A DNA stretch of 64,000 bases from Shimia sp. R10_1 (GCF_017744095.1 NZ_JAGHQX010000004.1:1-64000); one strand, 5' to 3'. Positions 33,546-45,077 are shown, numbered from the stretch's first letter. Notes: a model not told the origin generated them from the sequence alone. Program-made: numbers and translations.

Positions 33546-36500
33546 ACGCCCCCGCACCCCCTACCAATGATGCAACCTTGCGCCAGATCACCGCGGCACG
33601 ACCTGATGCAAGCACATGGCTATCAGCCAATGCCGGGTCCGGCAAAACCCGTGTGCTGACTGACCGTGTGGCGCGTCTTTTGCTCGAAGGCGTACTGCCG
33701 CAACACATTCTGTGCCTGACCTACACCAAAGCCGCCGCAAGCGAGATGCAAAACCGGCTGTTCAAACGTCTTGGCAGTTGGGCCATGAAAAGTGATGCAG
33801 AGCTTGCCGAGGAGCTTTCTGAGCTTGGTGTTGTTGGTAAATCCAACGCAGATGATTTGCGGCAAGCGCGCACACTGTTTGCCCGCGCTATTGAAACGCC
33901 CGGTGGCCTGAAAATTCAGACGATCCACTCGTTTTGTGCGTCTCTCCTGCGCCGTTTTCCCTTGGAAGCCGGGGTTTCCCCTCTTTTCTCAGAAATGGAA
34001 GACCGGGCCGCTGCCTTACTGCGCGAGGATATTGTCGAGGCAATGGCTGAAAGCGAAGATGCCCCATTGCTGCGCAATCTGGCGGTTCACTTTACAGGCG
34101 CCGCTCTCGAGGATCTTACAGCAGATATCACACGGCATGCGGATCGGCTGAGGCACGCGAGTGACACAAACGAAGTGGGCGCCATGCTTGGTCTGCCTGA
34201 TGGCTATGATCAAGCACTGCTCTTGAGTGAGGCGTTTCTCGGCGGAGAAAAGGAGCTCTTGACCAATCTTATCAGCGTCTTGAGAACTGGTGGCACCAAC
34301 GACAATCGAGCGGCAGACAAACTCTCTGCCATTTCTGCCCCCAACCTGTCGGCACTGGAGATTTTGGAAACAGTTCTCCTAAATGGAAAAGGGGCAAAAT
34401 CGCCCTTTTCAGCCAAGTTAGACTCTTTTCCTACCAAGGGATTGCGTACAAAGCACGTTGATCTGATGTATCAACTTGAACCGCTGATGCTGCGTATCGA
34501 AGATGTGCGTCCGCGGCGTATTGCATTGCGCGCCATGGAGCGAAGCGCAGCGCTACACGCATTTTCAGCGAAATTTCTTGAACGATACGACAAAGCAAAG
34601 CAGCAGCGTGGCTGGCTGGACTTTGACGACCTGATCTTGCGCGCGCGTAACCTGCTCAACGAACCCGCTGTCGCAGAATGGGTGCTCTATCGCCTTGACG
34701 GTGGCATCGATCATATTCTGGTCGATGAGGCACAAGATACGAGCCCTGTTCAATGGCAGGTTATCGAGCGGCTGGCGCAGGAGTTCACGTCGGGCACCGG
34801 CGCGCGCAGTGATGTGACCCGGACCATCTTTGTGGTGGGCGATCAGAAACAGTCAATCTACAGTTTTCAAGGCGCAGATCCCGCAGAGTTTGACCGCATG
34901 CGGGAAGAATTTGCGGCACGTTTGCAGCCAACCGGCAACCAATTGCAAAACCTGAGCCTTGAGTATTCGTTCCGCTCCTCACCTGCGGTTCTCAATCTTG
35001 TGGACACCTGTTTTGAAAACCATACCTCTGCTGGGTTTCCCAAAGGCAACCGCCACATCGCGTTCAACGATGACATGCCCGGGCGTGTCGATCTTTGGCC
35101 GGTGGTGGAGCCTGTGGGCAAAGCGGAAAAAGATGAATGGTTTGATCCCGTCGACCGTCTCGGAGATACGCACCATACCGTGATCCTCGCTGAACGTGTC
35201 GCCGCGCAAATCAAACGGATGATTGCGCAGGACTCCATAGCTGACACACGTGGACCTGATGGCAAGTTCACGCAGCGCGCCATTCAGCCGGGTGATTTCT
35301 TGATCCTTGTGCAGCGCCGATCTGATCTGTTTCATGAAATCATCCGCGCCTGCAAACTGGAAGGTCTTCCAATCGCTGGCGCAGACCGCTTGAAGGTTGG
35401 CGGCGAAATGGCCGTGCGCGACTTGGGTGCGTTACTATCGTTCCTAGCGACGCCAGAGGACGACCTGTCACTGGCCACAGTGTTGCGCTCCCCTCTATTT
35501 GGATGGTCAGAACAAGAGTTGTTCGATCTTGCCCATCGACGGACGCCGGGCTCTTTTCTTTGGACAGCTTTGAGGGACCGCGGAACAGAATTTCCTGCAA
35601 CCATGGCAATGCTGGATGACATGCGCGGGCAAACTGATTTCTTGCGGCCCTATGACCTCATCGAGCGTGTTCTCACACGTCACAAAGGGCGCCATGCCTT
35701 GCTTTCGCGATTGGGCGCGGAAGCGGAAGACGGTATCAACGCGTTGCTCAGTCAGGCACTGGCTTATGAAAAATCCTCTGTCCCCAGTCTCACAGGCTTC
35801 CTTCAATGGATGGAAACTGATGATCTGGAAATCAAACGCCAGATGGACAGTGCGTCCAACCGGATCCGCGTGATGACGGTACATGGCTCCAAGGGGCTGG
35901 AAGCGCCCATCGTGATCATGCCAGATACTGGGAAAAGACTGATCAAGACCGACGCGCCGATTGTGCCTGTGGACCAAACCGCGCTTTGGAATATGTCAGC
36001 AGACGCTGCGCCCGACATACTTTCAAACGCGCGTGCAGACATGGCAGAGGCACAAGCCGCAGAGCGTTTACGCCTGCTCTACGTGGCCATGACACGAGCT
36101 GAAAAATGGCTGATCGTTGCGGCGGCTGGTGATCTCGGCAAAGACGGCAACAGTTGGTATGATATTGTGCGCAGCGCCATGACCGCATCCAATGCCGCGC
36201 AATTCAATTTCCAAGGCGGAGCGGGGCTCAGGCTTTCTCATGGAGACTGGTCTGGAGCGGTTTCTAAGGAGGCAGAGAAGGTTGAAGAGCCAGATTCAAA
36301 GGTCCCCGATTATCTACTTAGTGTGGCACAAGTGCCCGACTTAAAGCCTACCACAATTAGCCCTTCGGATCTTGGTGGGGCCAAGGCGCTTGCAGGTGAT
36401 CAAGGGCTTGATCAGGAAGTTGCCATGCAGCGGGGGACATGGCTTCACTTGCTCTTGGAACACCTTCCCACATATCCGCAGCCTCAATGGGACCAAGTTG

Positions 36501-36949
36501 CGGAGAGTCTTTTGCAGGACGACCTTGCGGAGATGGAAACTGGTGTTTTTGCGCAATTGCTGAAAGAGGCAAAATCAAACTTAACTTCAGCTGCGCTAGA
36601 ATGGATTTTTGCGCCCGACGCGCTCGCAGAGGTGCCAATTACCGCCGATCTTGGCACGCTCCGGCTGCATGGCATAATCGACCGTCTGATCATTCAGGAA
36701 ACTTGTGTTTGGGCCATCGATTTTAAAACCAATGCGATGGTTCCTAATAAAGCAACAGAAACCCCTGAAGGTATTTTGAGACAAATGGGCGCCTATACGC
36801 ATGCTCTAGAACAGGTCTTTCCTGGCAAGAAAATCCACACAGCAATCCTTTGGACAGCACAGGCTGAGCTTGTAGAGCTGCCACACGATCTTGTGACAAA
36901 AGCGCTGCGTGCCACCGCATATCTTGACGCCCCGCAATCACAAACCTAG
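33542..36949 (+). CDS. addA: Double-strand break repair helicase AddA
   Basis: A 1135-residue UvrD-type helicase with a nuclease tail. Walker A is [12 protein letters not shown] near 28-39, the DEAQD box is [10 protein letters not shown], motif III is [15 protein letters not shown], and [15 protein letters not shown] is motif V. The C-terminal nuclease reads [10 protein letters not shown] near 1057. Together with AddB it forms the end-processing complex and recognises a Chi-like sequence. Four-base overlap with addB implies coupled synthesis. Confidence 0.95.
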   Translation: MNAPAPPTNDATLRQITAARPDASTWLSANAGSGKTRVLTDRVARLLLEGVLPQHILCLTYTKAAASEMQNRLFKRLGSWAMKSDAELAEELSELGVVGKSNADDLRQARTLFARAIETPGGLKIQTIHSFCASLLRRFPLEAGVSPLFSEMEDRAAALLREDIVEAMAESEDAPLLRNLAVHFTGAALEDLTADITRHADRLRHASDTNEVGAMLGLPDGYDQALLLSEAFLGGEKELLTNLISVLRTGGTNDNRAADKLSAISAPNLSALEILETVLLNGKGAKSPFSAKLDSFPTKGLRTKHVDLMYQLEPLMLRIEDVRPRRIALRAMERSAALHAFSAKFLERYDKAKQQRGWLDFDDLILRARNLLNEPAVAEWVLYRLDGGIDHILVDEAQDTSPVQWQVIERLAQEFTSGTGARSDVTRTIFVVGDQKQSIYSFQGADPAEFDRMREEFAARLQPTGNQLQNLSLEYSFRSSPAVLNLVDTCFENHTSAGFPKGNRHIAFNDDMPGRVDLWPVVEPVGKAEKDEWFDPVDRLGDTHHTVILAERVAAQIKRMIAQDSIADTRGPDGKFTQRAIQPGDFLILVQRRSDLFHEIIRACKLEGLPIAGADRLKVGGEMAVRDLGALLSFLATPEDDLSLATVLRSPLFGWSEQELFDLAHRRTPGSFLWTALRDRGTEFPATMAMLDDMRGQTDFLRPYDLIERVLTRHKGRHALLSRLGAEAEDGINALLSQALAYEKSSVPSLTGFLQWMETDDLEIKRQMDSASNRIRVMTVHGSKGLEAPIVIMPDTGKRLIKTDAPIVPVDQTALWNMSADAAPDILSNARADMAEAQAAERLRLLYVAMTRAEKWLIVAAAGDLGKDGNSWYDIVRSAMTASNAAQFNFQGGAGLRLSHGDWSGAVSKEAEKVEEPDSKVPDYLLSVAQVPDLKPTTISPSDLGGAKALAGDQGLDQEVAMQRGTWLHLLLEHLPTYPQPQWDQVAESLLQDDLAEMETGVFAQLLKEAKSNLTSAALEWIFAPDALAEVPITADLGTLRLHGIIDRLIIQETCVWAIDFKTNAMVPNKATETPEGILRQMGAYTHALEQVFPGKKIHTAILWTAQAELVELPHDLVTKALRATAYLDAPQSQT

Positions 36950-36995
36950 GTTCCATCAACCAAGACTTACCATATCCCCTTTCAGGAGACCTCCA

Positions 36996-37316
36996 ATGGC
37001 AACCGTCGCTGTGACCGATGCAACATTCGATGAAGAAGTAAAAAATGCCGACGTGCCCGTCGTCGTAGACTTTTGGGCAGAATGGTGCGCCCCTTGTAAA
37101 CAAATCGGCCCGGCGCTCGAAGAGCTTTCCGCGGAGTTCGACGGAAAAGTCAAAATTGCCAAGGTTGATGTAGACAGCAACCCGAACGCCGCAGCTGCAC
37201 TGGGTGTACGCGGCATTCCTGCGCTGTTCATTTTCAAAGATGGCCAGGTGATCTCCAACCGTGCGGGTGCTGCTCCAAAAGCTGCGCTGCAAAGCTGGAT
37301 CGAAGACTCTCTGTGA
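36996..37316 (+). CDS. trxA: Thioredoxin 1
   Basis: A 106-residue thioredoxin with the active site WCAPC at residues 30-34 (Cys31 and Cys34), and the cis-proline loop GIPALFIF. It keeps cytoplasmic proteins reduced, together with thioredoxin reductase. The AGGAGA ribosome site supports the start. It has its own terminator. Confidence 0.96.
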   Translation: MATVAVTDATFDEEVKNADVPVVVDFWAEWCAPCKQIGPALEELSAEFDGKVKIAKVDVDSNPNAAAALGVRGIPALFIFKDGQVISNRAGAAPKAALQSWIEDSL

Positions 37317-37340
37317 TCTGAAAACACATCGAGAACTTAA

Positions 37341-37370
37341 AAAGGCGCTTCCTCGGAGGCGCCTTTGCTT
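37341..37370 (+). terminator. Terminator of trxA
   Basis: AAAGGCGC and GCGCCTTT pair around an inner hairpin, followed by TTTGCTTTT. It lies 25 bp after the trxA stop and separates it from hslV. Confidence 0.75.
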
Positions 37371-37410
37371 TTGGGATATCACCAATGAGGTGTTATCCGT
37401 ACCCCAGACA

Positions 37411-37440
37411 CTTGTGCCTTATGGCGGTCAGGCTCATATA
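37411..37440 (+). promoter_or_regulatory. Possible RpoH (sigma-32) promoter of hslV
   Basis: CTTGTG at 37411 and CATATA at 37435-37440 resemble the CTTG...CATAT elements of alphaproteobacterial heat-shock promoters. The spacing is slightly longer than usual. HslVU is a classic heat-shock protease, which makes this plausible. It lies 26 bp before the ATG. Confidence 0.4.
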
Positions 37441-37465
37441 AGAGCCCAGACAAAAGGAGATTTTC

Positions 37466-38023
37466 ATGTCAGAGGATCAATTTCCCGGTTGGCACGGCAC
37501 CACGATCATCGGTGTGAAAAAGGGTGGCGAAGTTGTGATTGCCGGTGATGGGCAAGTTTCACTTGGCCAGACAGTGATCAAAGGCACCGCCCGCAAGGTG
37601 CGCCGTTTGTCCCCGGGTGGGCATGAGATTGTTGCTGGCTTTGCGGGCTCCACCGCAGATGCTTTTACCCTGCTGGAACGCTTGGAAGCCAAGCTGGAAG
37701 CCACACCGGGCCAACTGGCGCGCGCCTCTGTAGAGCTGGCAAAGGACTGGCGGACTGACAAATATCTCCAAAAACTTGAGGCGATGCTGATCGTTTCGGA
37801 TGGCGTCGATATATTTGTCATCACCGGGGCAGGGGATGTGCTTGAGCCGGAGCATAATGTCACCGCGATTGGCTCTGGCGGAAACTTCGCCCTCGCAGCT
37901 GGACGCGCGTTGATGGATACGGATCTGTCAGCCGAAGAGGTGGCACGCAAGGCCATGGCAATCGCCGGGGACATTTGCGTCTACACCAATGGCAACCTCA
38001 CCTTGGAGACCATCAAAAAATGA
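37466..38023 (+). CDS. hslV: ATP-dependent protease peptidase subunit HslV
   Basis: A 185-residue N-terminal-nucleophile threonine protease. A short propeptide of about 11 residues ends at WHG, leaving Thr as nucleophile ([10 protein letters not shown]). [13 protein letters not shown] and the [14 protein letters not shown] end are family marks. It forms the double-hexamer chamber that works with HslU. The stop overlaps the aldo/keto reductase start. Its partner hslU lies 2.1 kb downstream instead of next to it. Confidence 0.96.
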   Translation: MSEDQFPGWHGTTIIGVKKGGEVVIAGDGQVSLGQTVIKGTARKVRRLSPGGHEIVAGFAGSTADAFTLLERLEAKLEATPGQLARASVELAKDWRTDKYLQKLEAMLIVSDGVDIFVITGAGDVLEPEHNVTAIGSGGNFALAAGRALMDTDLSAEEVARKAMAIAGDICVYTNGNLTLETIKK

Positions 38024-39054
38024 CTGAAATGACCTACACCCGCATGGGAAACTCCGGCCTGGTGGTGTCCCGTCTGGCGCTCGGCACCATGACCTTCACA
38101 CATGGGTCAGACTGGATTCCCGGCGTGGCCAAAGTAGGTCTTCAGGATGCCCAGCGCATGGTGGATGTGGCGCTTGATGGCGGTATCAACTTCTTTGACG
38201 CTGCGGATGGGTACTCCAATGGGGAAGCGGAGGACATCCTCGGCCAAACGCTGAAGGGCAAACGCAACGAAGCGGTGATTTGTACCAAACTGGGCTTTCG
38301 CCAGAATGACCGGATCAACAATGCCGGACTGTCCCGTGGCCATATCCTTTCGTCGGTGGATGGCTGCCTGAAACGCCTAAATACCGATTGGATCGACCTG
38401 CTTGTCTTACACAAGACAGATTTCACCACACCGATCGAAGAAACCCTTTCAACGCTTCAGAACGTCATAGACGCAGGCAAAGTCCGTCATATCGGTGTGT
38501 CCAACTGGCCAGCGTGGAAAGTTGCGCAAGCGGTGCAGTTTCAGCGCGACAACTCAATGAGCCAGTTTGTTGCAGGGCAATATCTCTACAACGCCGTGGG
38601 CCGTGACATCGAGATGGATGTTCTGCGCATGGGTGAGGAGCTGGGCATTGGCCTGATGGCTTGGTCACCGCTCGCAGGCGGGCTTTTGAGCGGGAAGTAT
38701 GACCTCGATAAGCTGGAAGACAGTGATGGACGCCTGTCTGAAGGAGATTTCTTACAAGTTTCAAGGGATCAAGCAGCCACAGCGATTGACGCTCTGAACT
38801 CCACTGCCGATGCGCATAGCGTATCTCCTGCTCAAATTGCACAAGCTTGGATTTTGAACAAACGACGCGATCACACCGTGATTGTCGGCGCATCAAAGCT
38901 TAGCCAACTTGAAACCGCGATCTCTGCAGCCAATATCGCCCTAAGTGCAGATGAAATGGCCGCGCTTGATGCCGCTGCTGCGCCGGGTCGCCGCTATCCT
39001 GAGTGGTTTGACGACATGATGAAAGACGAGTTGTTTGCCAAAGTGCTCGCGTAA
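38020..39054 (+). CDS. Aldo/keto reductase
   Basis: A 344-residue NADPH-dependent TIM-barrel reductase. The catalytic tetrad is visible as [13 protein letters not shown] (Asp, Tyr), CTKLGF (Lys) and LLVLHKTD (His). [11 protein letters not shown] and [13 protein letters not shown] match the family. The substrate is unknown; many such enzymes detoxify aldehydes. It starts at the ATG that overlaps the hslV stop, placing it in the hslV transcript. A longer frame upstream lies inside hslV and is discounted. Confidence 0.9.
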   Translation: MTEMTYTRMGNSGLVVSRLALGTMTFTHGSDWIPGVAKVGLQDAQRMVDVALDGGINFFDAADGYSNGEAEDILGQTLKGKRNEAVICTKLGFRQNDRINNAGLSRGHILSSVDGCLKRLNTDWIDLLVLHKTDFTTPIEETLSTLQNVIDAGKVRHIGVSNWPAWKVAQAVQFQRDNSMSQFVAGQYLYNAVGRDIEMDVLRMGEELGIGLMAWSPLAGGLLSGKYDLDKLEDSDGRLSEGDFLQVSRDQAATAIDALNSTADAHSVSPAQIAQAWILNKRRDHTVIVGASKLSQLETAISAANIALSADEMAALDAAAAPGRRYPEWFDDMMKDELFAKVLA

Positions 39055-39073
39055 CAAGAGACGTTGAACCCGC

Positions 39074-40138
39074 ATGATTTCCAAAGATGATCTCCGCGCC
39101 GCCGTCGGCTCTGGCCTGTTAAACGAGTCTCAAGCAGCTTCTCTTGCGGCTTTGGCTGACAGCCGACGTGGCGCGCGCGAAGACCTTGCGCCCGGTGATG
39201 AACCTTTTGAGCTGTTTAAAGGGTTCAATGAGATTTTCATTGTCATTGGCCTTCTGATCCTCGCAGGTGGGTGGGCTGCTGTGAACGGTCTTTCGATGGC
39301 CGTAGAAATCGTCGACTATAAAAGCAAACTTGTGACCACTGCAGGCGTTTCAGCCCTCGTTCTGTGGGGTTTATCAGAGTATTTCATACGCCGTCGCCGC
39401 ATGGTGGCGCCAGCAATAGCGCTTTCTTGTCTTTGGGCGATCAATGCCGGTTCCGGCATCACGGCCTATTTTGCGCAACCCTTCATGGTGGCACAGGAAG
39501 ATTTCTCCAGCCTGCCATTCCCGCTCGCACTCACCACAGTGGTGATGTTTCTATATTGGCTGCGGTTCCGGGTGCCTTTCGCCATGGCCCTGATCGCGCT
39601 TGGCGTATTTGGGGTGGCGATGATGGTCGGAGCCAATCAAGCGGGCACGCCCGCGAGCCTCTCTGATATGTTCCTGCTTTCTGCAGGCGGACCATTTGCC
39701 TACATCACGCTGGCTGTGGGGGCAGGCGTTTTTGCTGTCGCCATGATCTTTGATATGTCAGATCCACACCGCGTCACACGGCGCGCGGCACAGGGTTTCT
39801 GGCTCCATGTCATCGCAGCACCGGCACTTGTGAACACGATCGCGCTTAGCCTTTTGGAACGGGACAGCGCTGGCGCAAACACAACGCTCTTTGCAGTGTT
39901 GTTGCTCTTTGCTTTCATCGCCATCATCATCGACCGCCGCTCTTTCCTCATCGCGGCTATTGGCTACACCGTCGCTCTCGCTGGGACAGTATTTGAGGGC
40001 GAAGGCGCGGCCATGACAATTTTCTTCCTTGGTATCTTCCTTGTGGTGCTTGGCGCCTTCTGGGCACGCATTCGCGCAGCTCTTCTATTGCCGCTCTCTG
40101 GCATTCTGCCACTGCACCGCTTGCCACCGTCTCACTGA
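39074..40138 (+). CDS. Multi-span membrane protein, DUF2157-like
   Basis: A 354-residue integral membrane protein. The first 50 residues are soluble and helical ([26 protein letters not shown]), typical of DUF2157-type N-termini. About eight to ten hydrophobic segments follow. Function is unknown. It lies between an aldo/keto reductase and hslU, 12 bp before hslU, so it is probably in the same transcript. Confidence 0.65.
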   Translation: MISKDDLRAAVGSGLLNESQAASLAALADSRRGAREDLAPGDEPFELFKGFNEIFIVIGLLILAGGWAAVNGLSMAVEIVDYKSKLVTTAGVSALVLWGLSEYFIRRRRMVAPAIALSCLWAINAGSGITAYFAQPFMVAQEDFSSLPFPLALTTVVMFLYWLRFRVPFAMALIALGVFGVAMMVGANQAGTPASLSDMFLLSAGGPFAYITLAVGAGVFAVAMIFDMSDPHRVTRRAAQGFWLHVIAAPALVNTIALSLLERDSAGANTTLFAVLLLFAFIAIIIDRRSFLIAAIGYTVALAGTVFEGEGAAMTIFFLGIFLVVLGAFWARIRAALLLPLSGILPLHRLPPSH

Positions 40139-40149
40139 TTGGACCTCAC

Positions 40150-41460
40150 ATGACTGATCTAACTCCTCGTGAAATCGTTTCTGAACTCGACCGTTTCATC
40201 ATCGGTCAGAAAGACGCCAAACGCGCAGTCGCCGTTGCATTGCGCAATCGTTGGCGCCGTAAACAGCTGTCCGATGACATCCGCGATGAGGTCTACCCAA
40301 AGAACATCCTGATGATCGGCCCCACTGGCGTTGGTAAAACCGAAATCAGCCGCCGTTTGGCAAAGCTCGCCCGTGCCCCCTTCATCAAAGTTGAGGCCAC
40401 AAAATTCACTGAAGTGGGCTATGTGGGCCGTGACGTGGAACAAATCGTGCGTGATCTGGTCGATGCAGCCATCATCCAAACCCGTGAACACATGCGCGAA
40501 GACGTAAAAGTCAAAGCCCACGCCGCGGCAGAAGACCGTGTAATCGAAGCCATTGCAGGCACAGACGCGCGTGAGGCGACGCGCGAGATGTTTCGCAAAA
40601 AGCTCAAAGACGGCTTGCTAGACGACACGGAGATCGAGCTGGAAGTGGCGGACACCTCCAACCCGATGGGGGGCATGTTCGATATTCCCGGCCAACCTGG
40701 CAGCCAAATGGGCATGATGAACCTCGGAGATATCTTCGGCAAAGCGCTGGGTGGTCGCACCGTCAAGAAACGCATGACAGTTGCTGAAAGCTATGAAGTG
40801 CTAATTTCAGATGAGGCTGACAAGCTGCTGGATGATGAAACCGTCAACACCGCCGCCCTAAAAGCTGTGGAGCAGAACGGCATCGTTTTCTTGGATGAGA
40901 TCGACAAAGTATGCGCCCGCCAAGAAGCGCGCGGTGGGGATGTTTCTCGTGAAGGGGTTCAGCGCGACCTGCTGCCGTTGATCGAAGGCACCACAGTCTC
41001 AACCAAGCATGGCCCGGTGAAGACTGACCATATCCTGTTCATCGCCTCCGGTGCGTTCCATATCGCAAAACCATCTGATCTGTTGCCGGAGCTTCAGGGG
41101 CGTCTCCCGATCCGCGTCGAACTGCGCGCCCTGACCGAAGAGGATTTCGTCCGCATTCTGACCGAAACAGACAACGCGCTGACACGTCAGTACACCGCGT
41201 TGATGGGCACCGAAGAAGTCACTGTAACCTTCACGGCCGATGGCATTTCAGCCCTTGCCAAGATCGCTGCGGAAGTAAACCAATCGGTGGAAAACATCGG
41301 TGCGCGTCGCCTTTACACCGTGATGGAACGGGTATTTGAAGAACTCAGCTTCTCCGCACCAGATCGATCCGGAGAGGAAATCACCATTGATGCAGCATTC
41401 GTAGAAACGAATTTGGGTGAACTTGCGAAATCTATGGACGTCAGCCGCTACGTGCTCTGA
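40150..41460 (+). CDS. hslU: ATP-dependent protease ATPase subunit HslU
   Basis: A 436-residue AAA+ unfoldase. Walker A is GPTGVGKT at residues 57-64, Walker B is VFLDEIDKV, and the pore-loop region GYVGRDVE is intact. The C-terminus ends SRYVL, the tail that inserts between HslV subunits and activates them. The intermediate I-domain is present (about residues 110-230). Length matches the family. Confidence 0.97.
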   Translation: MTDLTPREIVSELDRFIIGQKDAKRAVAVALRNRWRRKQLSDDIRDEVYPKNILMIGPTGVGKTEISRRLAKLARAPFIKVEATKFTEVGYVGRDVEQIVRDLVDAAIIQTREHMREDVKVKAHAAAEDRVIEAIAGTDAREATREMFRKKLKDGLLDDTEIELEVADTSNPMGGMFDIPGQPGSQMGMMNLGDIFGKALGGRTVKKRMTVAESYEVLISDEADKLLDDETVNTAALKAVEQNGIVFLDEIDKVCARQEARGGDVSREGVQRDLLPLIEGTTVSTKHGPVKTDHILFIASGAFHIAKPSDLLPELQGRLPIRVELRALTEEDFVRILTETDNALTRQYTALMGTEEVTVTFTADGISALAKIAAEVNQSVENIGARRLYTVMERVFEELSFSAPDRSGEEITIDAAFVETNLGELAKSMDVSRYVL

Positions 41461-41495
41461 TTTCTTCTGGTCCCATTGGATAAAGACAGCCATAG

Positions 41496-41526
41496 TCCCG
41501 GAGAGTTATCTTTCCGGGGCTTTCTT
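41496..41526 (+). terminator. Terminator of the hslVU transcript
   Basis: TCCCGGA and TTCCGGGG pair around a loop, followed by CTTTCTTTTG. It lies 35 bp after the hslU stop. Confidence 0.7.
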
Positions 41527-41569
41527 TTGCCCGCTGCGCGCCAAAAGCCCAATCCTTTGAGCCACTGCC

Positions 41570-42793
41570 ATGATTTCTACCCGTGCATTCTTGCGGCAAA
41601 ACGGGCGCTTTCTTTTGCCCGGTGCTGCGCTGATGTTTCTGTCCTGTTTTGGACAGACCTTCTTCATCGGAACCTTTGCGGCCGATATTCGTGCTGGCTT
41701 TGATCTGTCACATGGGGAATGGGGCGCCATTTACATGCTTGGCACAGGCACATCTGCATTGCTGATGCTTTGGGCGGGCACCCTCGCTGATCGCATCCGC
41801 GTGCGCCTGCTTGGCCCTATAATGCTCATTTTTCTGGCATGCGCGTGTTTTGCACTATCGCAGCTTACCTGGGTCTGGGCGCTGCCTTTCATTATTCTCG
41901 CGCTACGATTTACCGCCCAGGGGATGCTCCCGCATATTTCTGCTGTGGCCATGGCTCGCTGGTTTTCCGCGTCTCGTGGCCGCGCGTTGGCCTTTGCCAC
42001 AATGGGCTTCATGTTGGCCGAAGCGGTCATGCCAATTGCGGTGGTGTGGTTAAAAACCCGCATTGATTGGCACATGATCTGGATCGCTGCTGCCTGCTTT
42101 TGCCTTGTCATGGCGCCGATCATTTTCATATTCCTGCGCCAAGAACGCGAGCCAAGCAGTATCACTTCAAAAAACTCTACACTTGGCATGGAAGGCCGCA
42201 ACTGGACGCGGTGGGAGGCCCTTCGCCATCCGGTTTTTCTCTCTGCAATTCCTGCAATGATGGCTTTCCCGGCCTTCGCCACTGTGTTTTTCTTCCAACA
42301 AGCCTATTTTGCGGAAATAAAGGGCTGGTCACACCTCTCTCTTGTCGCTGTCTTCCCGCTTGGGACCGCTTCGTTTGGCCTGTCGACCTTGATCTATGGC
42401 TGGTTGATCGACAGATTTGGTGCCGCACGCCTTATGCCGTTTTATCTACTACCGCTTGTGGCCGCGTTCACGATCCACGCATGGGCACCCACGGTAAGTT
42501 GGGTCGCGGTAGGTGTCATTTTGATGGGGATGGCTGGGGGAGGCATGGCAACATTGCCTGCATCGGTCTGGTCTGAATTCTTTGGTACGGCGCATCTTGG
42601 CGCGATTAAAGCCACTGTGGCAGCTTTTGGCGTCCTAGGATCTGCGCTTGGGCCCGGTTTGTCGGGGTGGTTGATTGATTCAGGCGTCGCCTATGAAAGC
42701 CAGCTCCAGAGCTTTGCCGTTTGTTTTGCAGTCGCAAGCGTCGCGATGATCATCCCTTTTGCCCGGGCACGCCGCAGACTACCGACGCCGTAG
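41570..42793 (+). CDS. Major facilitator superfamily transporter
   Basis: A 407-residue protein with twelve hydrophobic segments. The loop after TM2 reads GTLADRIRVRLLG, a good form of the MFS signature GxxxDRxGRR, and its partner in the second half is YGWLIDRFGAARL. The substrate cannot be inferred. The end overlaps the convergent smr gene by 15 bp. Confidence 0.88.
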   Translation: MISTRAFLRQNGRFLLPGAALMFLSCFGQTFFIGTFAADIRAGFDLSHGEWGAIYMLGTGTSALLMLWAGTLADRIRVRLLGPIMLIFLACACFALSQLTWVWALPFIILALRFTAQGMLPHISAVAMARWFSASRGRALAFATMGFMLAEAVMPIAVVWLKTRIDWHMIWIAAACFCLVMAPIIFIFLRQEREPSSITSKNSTLGMEGRNWTRWEALRHPVFLSAIPAMMAFPAFATVFFFQQAYFAEIKGWSHLSLVAVFPLGTASFGLSTLIYGWLIDRFGAARLMPFYLLPLVAAFTIHAWAPTVSWVAVGVILMGMAGGGMATLPASVWSEFFGTAHLGAIKATVAAFGVLGSALGPGLSGWLIDSGVAYESQLQSFAVCFAVASVAMIIPFARARRRLPTP

Positions 42794-43372
42794 ATAAACG
42801 TAATACGCCCCGGTGCCACCGTGTTTGATATGCGCTTCAGCAACCTGCAAAATACAGCTTTTCATTGGGGGCAGGGCAAACCACTGTGGCACCTGATGTT
42901 TGAGAACACCGCGCCGCGTCGGAATTGGCCCATCATCGCGCTTAGATTTGCCTTTGCCGGTGATGACCAGCACCAGCCGCTTTCCTTCCCCATGGGAGCG
43001 CATGATAAACCCGGTCAACGCCCCATGCGCCTGATCGGCAGTCATGCCATGCAGATCGATTTTACCTTCTGGAACCAGCTTTCCTCGTTTCATGCGGCCA
43101 AAGGCTTTCTTGTCCATTTGTACAGGTTGCCGCGCAACGCGATCTGAAACAGAGCCCATCAGATCATGTCCGCGCAATTCAGACGAAGCGCGCGATCCAA
43201 CTTCAAATGCCGGCAGGGCAGGGGATGCCTCGCGCAAGCGTGGTTTCTTTTGAGGCTTGGGCTTTGGTAGAGGCAAATCATGCGATTTCGCAGCTGGATT
43301 AAGACGTTCTGCCGTCTCAGCAACCTTACGCCAAAGCGCAACTTCATCTTCGCTTAATTTACGCCGTGTCAC
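42779..43372 (-). CDS. Smr-domain protein
   Basis: A 197-residue protein. Residues 1-90 are basic and low in order (PKPKPQKKPRLREAS). The C-terminal Smr domain begins with KIDLHGMTADQA near 103 and contains LVITGKGKSKRD, the IDLHG and TGKG motifs that give the MutS2-type nicking or RNA-cleaving activity. Recently studied relatives act in rescue of collided ribosomes; whether this one does is unknown. It overlaps the mltA stop region by four bases. Confidence 0.9.
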   Translation of the reverse strand: MTRRKLSEDEVALWRKVAETAERLNPAAKSHDLPLPKPKPQKKPRLREASPALPAFEVGSRASSELRGHDLMGSVSDRVARQPVQMDKKAFGRMKRGKLVPEGKIDLHGMTADQAHGALTGFIMRSHGEGKRLVLVITGKGKSKRDDGPIPTRRGVLKHQVPQWFALPPMKSCILQVAEAHIKHGGTGAYYVYLRRR

Positions 43373-44421
43373 AGAACCGACTCCGGCAGCATGGCATAGG
43401 CGCGCTGGATCGGCAAAAGAACAACCATGCGACCTGGGTCCTTCAAAGTCCCCGCGGCTAGACCAGCAGCATCGCCAGTGCCAAAGAAAATATCTGCACG
43501 CTGTGCTCCTTTGATGGCGGATCCTGTATCTTGCGCGATCATCAAACGACGTATCGGACCGTCACCGTCTTTTTCCACCCATACCGGCGCGCCAAGAGGT
43601 GTAAATGCAGGATCAACGGCAATGGAACGAAGCGTAGTGATCGACCGGTTCATCGCGCCTAGCGGACCTTTGTGCGCAGGCACACGACTGACCTCTCGAA
43701 AGAAGACAAAGCTGTCATTGTGACGAAGCAGTTCCGCACCATCCACAGGGTTACGCTTTACCCAATTCTTGATGACCTGTGCACTCACCTGATGCGCACT
43801 GTAGATGCCACGCCGAACAAGTTCTGCACCGACAGATCGATACTGATGGCCATTCGCACCACCGTATCCCACTCTGATATAGCCGCCATCTGGGAGGCGA
43901 ATGCGGCCGGATCCTTGGATTTGAAGAAAAAACAGCTCTACAGGATCGTCAACCCAAGCAATCTCCAAACCGCGACCCGCCATTGCGCCACTTGTTTCGA
44001 TCTCGCGTCGTGTCAGCCATTGCCCCCCTTTTCGAACCTCAGGAGGCACACGATATATCGGATATTGATATTGGCCGCCGGGACGTTTTGCGCCATTGAG
44101 TTCTGGTTCAAAATATCCGGTGAACAATGCACCTCGGCCTGACTCTTCTATGAGTACCGGCCGAAAAAGTAGCTCAAAGAACTTCTTGGCATCAGAAATG
44201 CCCGTCGCTGCCGCGCAGATCGTTTGCCAATCTGGTGCATCCAGATCGGCGCAGGTGTTTAGAAATACCTGACGGGCCGCCTCATGATCATCTGCGGCCC
44301 ATCCATCAAGGTCTTCAAACGAAAGGATTTTCATAGTCGTTTCGGACATCGCTACGCTCCCGACCAAGAGACCGGCCATCAGATGGGCTGCGGCAAACGC
44401 CGCCCGAAACGTCTTATTCAT
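43369..44421 (-). CDS. mltA: Membrane-bound lytic murein transglycosylase A
   Basis: A 350-residue periplasmic enzyme with a signal peptide (residues 1-26). It cuts glycan strands of peptidoglycan with formation of anhydromuramic acid. The MltA domain shows GYFEPELNGAK and IQGSGRIRLPDG, and the C-terminal 3D domain has IAQDTGSAIKGAQRADIFFG with the conserved aspartates. There is no lipobox cysteine, so it may be soluble in the periplasm. Overlaps both neighbours by four bases. Confidence 0.94.
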   Translation of the reverse strand: MNKTFRAAFAAAHLMAGLLVGSVAMSETTMKILSFEDLDGWAADDHEAARQVFLNTCADLDAPDWQTICAAATGISDAKKFFELLFRPVLIEESGRGALFTGYFEPELNGAKRPGGQYQYPIYRVPPEVRKGGQWLTRREIETSGAMAGRGLEIAWVDDPVELFFLQIQGSGRIRLPDGGYIRVGYGGANGHQYRSVGAELVRRGIYSAHQVSAQVIKNWVKRNPVDGAELLRHNDSFVFFREVSRVPAHKGPLGAMNRSITTLRSIAVDPAFTPLGAPVWVEKDGDGPIRRLMIAQDTGSAIKGAQRADIFFGTGDAAGLAAGTLKDPGRMVVLLPIQRAYAMLPESVL

Positions 44422-45077
44422 TCGCCTGTGGCAACAAGCTGCCAGTTAGGATCATCCGCTCCCATCACGCGCGCGAAGGTCCAAACATCTTTTTGGCGCT
44501 TGATCTGACTATCGCTGCCTTCCACGATATCGCCGCCGTTGTCACGCACAACATGGGTCAGTTCCCCAATAAAGCGCACAGTGATTTCGCCTTCTTTGGT
44601 GGCATCATCAAATGTGGCATCTTGAAGAACCATTTCGCGCACACCGACAAATTCGCTTTCGACAGTCAGACCTTTTTCTTCGCGCATCTGCACGACATAA
44701 GCAAAGCTCTCATAGACTTCTTCTCCGAGAAAATCTTTGATGTCGGAAAGCTCTCCTTTCTCAAACGCCATGAGGATCATCTCATAAGCGCCTCGGGCTC
44801 CCCCAAGGAAGTCATTCACTCCGAACTGAGGCTCAGCGGATTTCATCTTGGCCAAGGCTTCAGCCTGGGGGCTGCCTTCTTCGGCATGGTCCAAGATATC
44901 TTGATCCGGACCTCCCTCAATCACTTCGAGCTCTGGCCCCCGACGACGGGACGGCGCTGCGGCTTCCTGACGAGGGGGTTCAAACCCATCACGTGTTCCC
45001 AGTACATTGCGCAAACGCAGGATCAAAAACACAGCAATACCGGCAAGAACCAATACTTGAAGAAGGGTGGAGTTCAT
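44418..45077 (-). CDS. Tim44/TimA-family protein
   Basis: A 219-residue protein. A single N-terminal membrane span (residues 4-22) is followed by a basic linker and a Tim44-like domain from about 80 to the end (FLGGARGAYEMILMAFEKGEL, WTFARVMGADDPNWQLVATGE). Alphaproteobacterial TimA proteins are the bacterial relatives of the mitochondrial import component Tim44. Their task is unclear. It heads the timA-mltA-smr transcript and is divergent from fxsA. Confidence 0.9.
   Translation of the reverse strand: MNSTLLQVLVLAGIAVFLILRLRNVLGTRDGFEPPRQEAAAPSRRRGPELEVIEGGPDQDILDHAEEGSPQAEALAKMKSAEPQFGVNDFLGGARGAYEMILMAFEKGELSDIKDFLGEEVYESFAYVVQMREEKGLTVESEFVGVREMVLQDATFDDATKEGEITVRFIGELTHVVRDNGGDIVEGSDSQIKRQKDVWTFARVMGADDPNWQLVATGE

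Noticed and set aside
36744..37385. 213-codon frame on the minus strand
   Set aside because: It is antisense to the end of addA and all of trxA, both certain genes.
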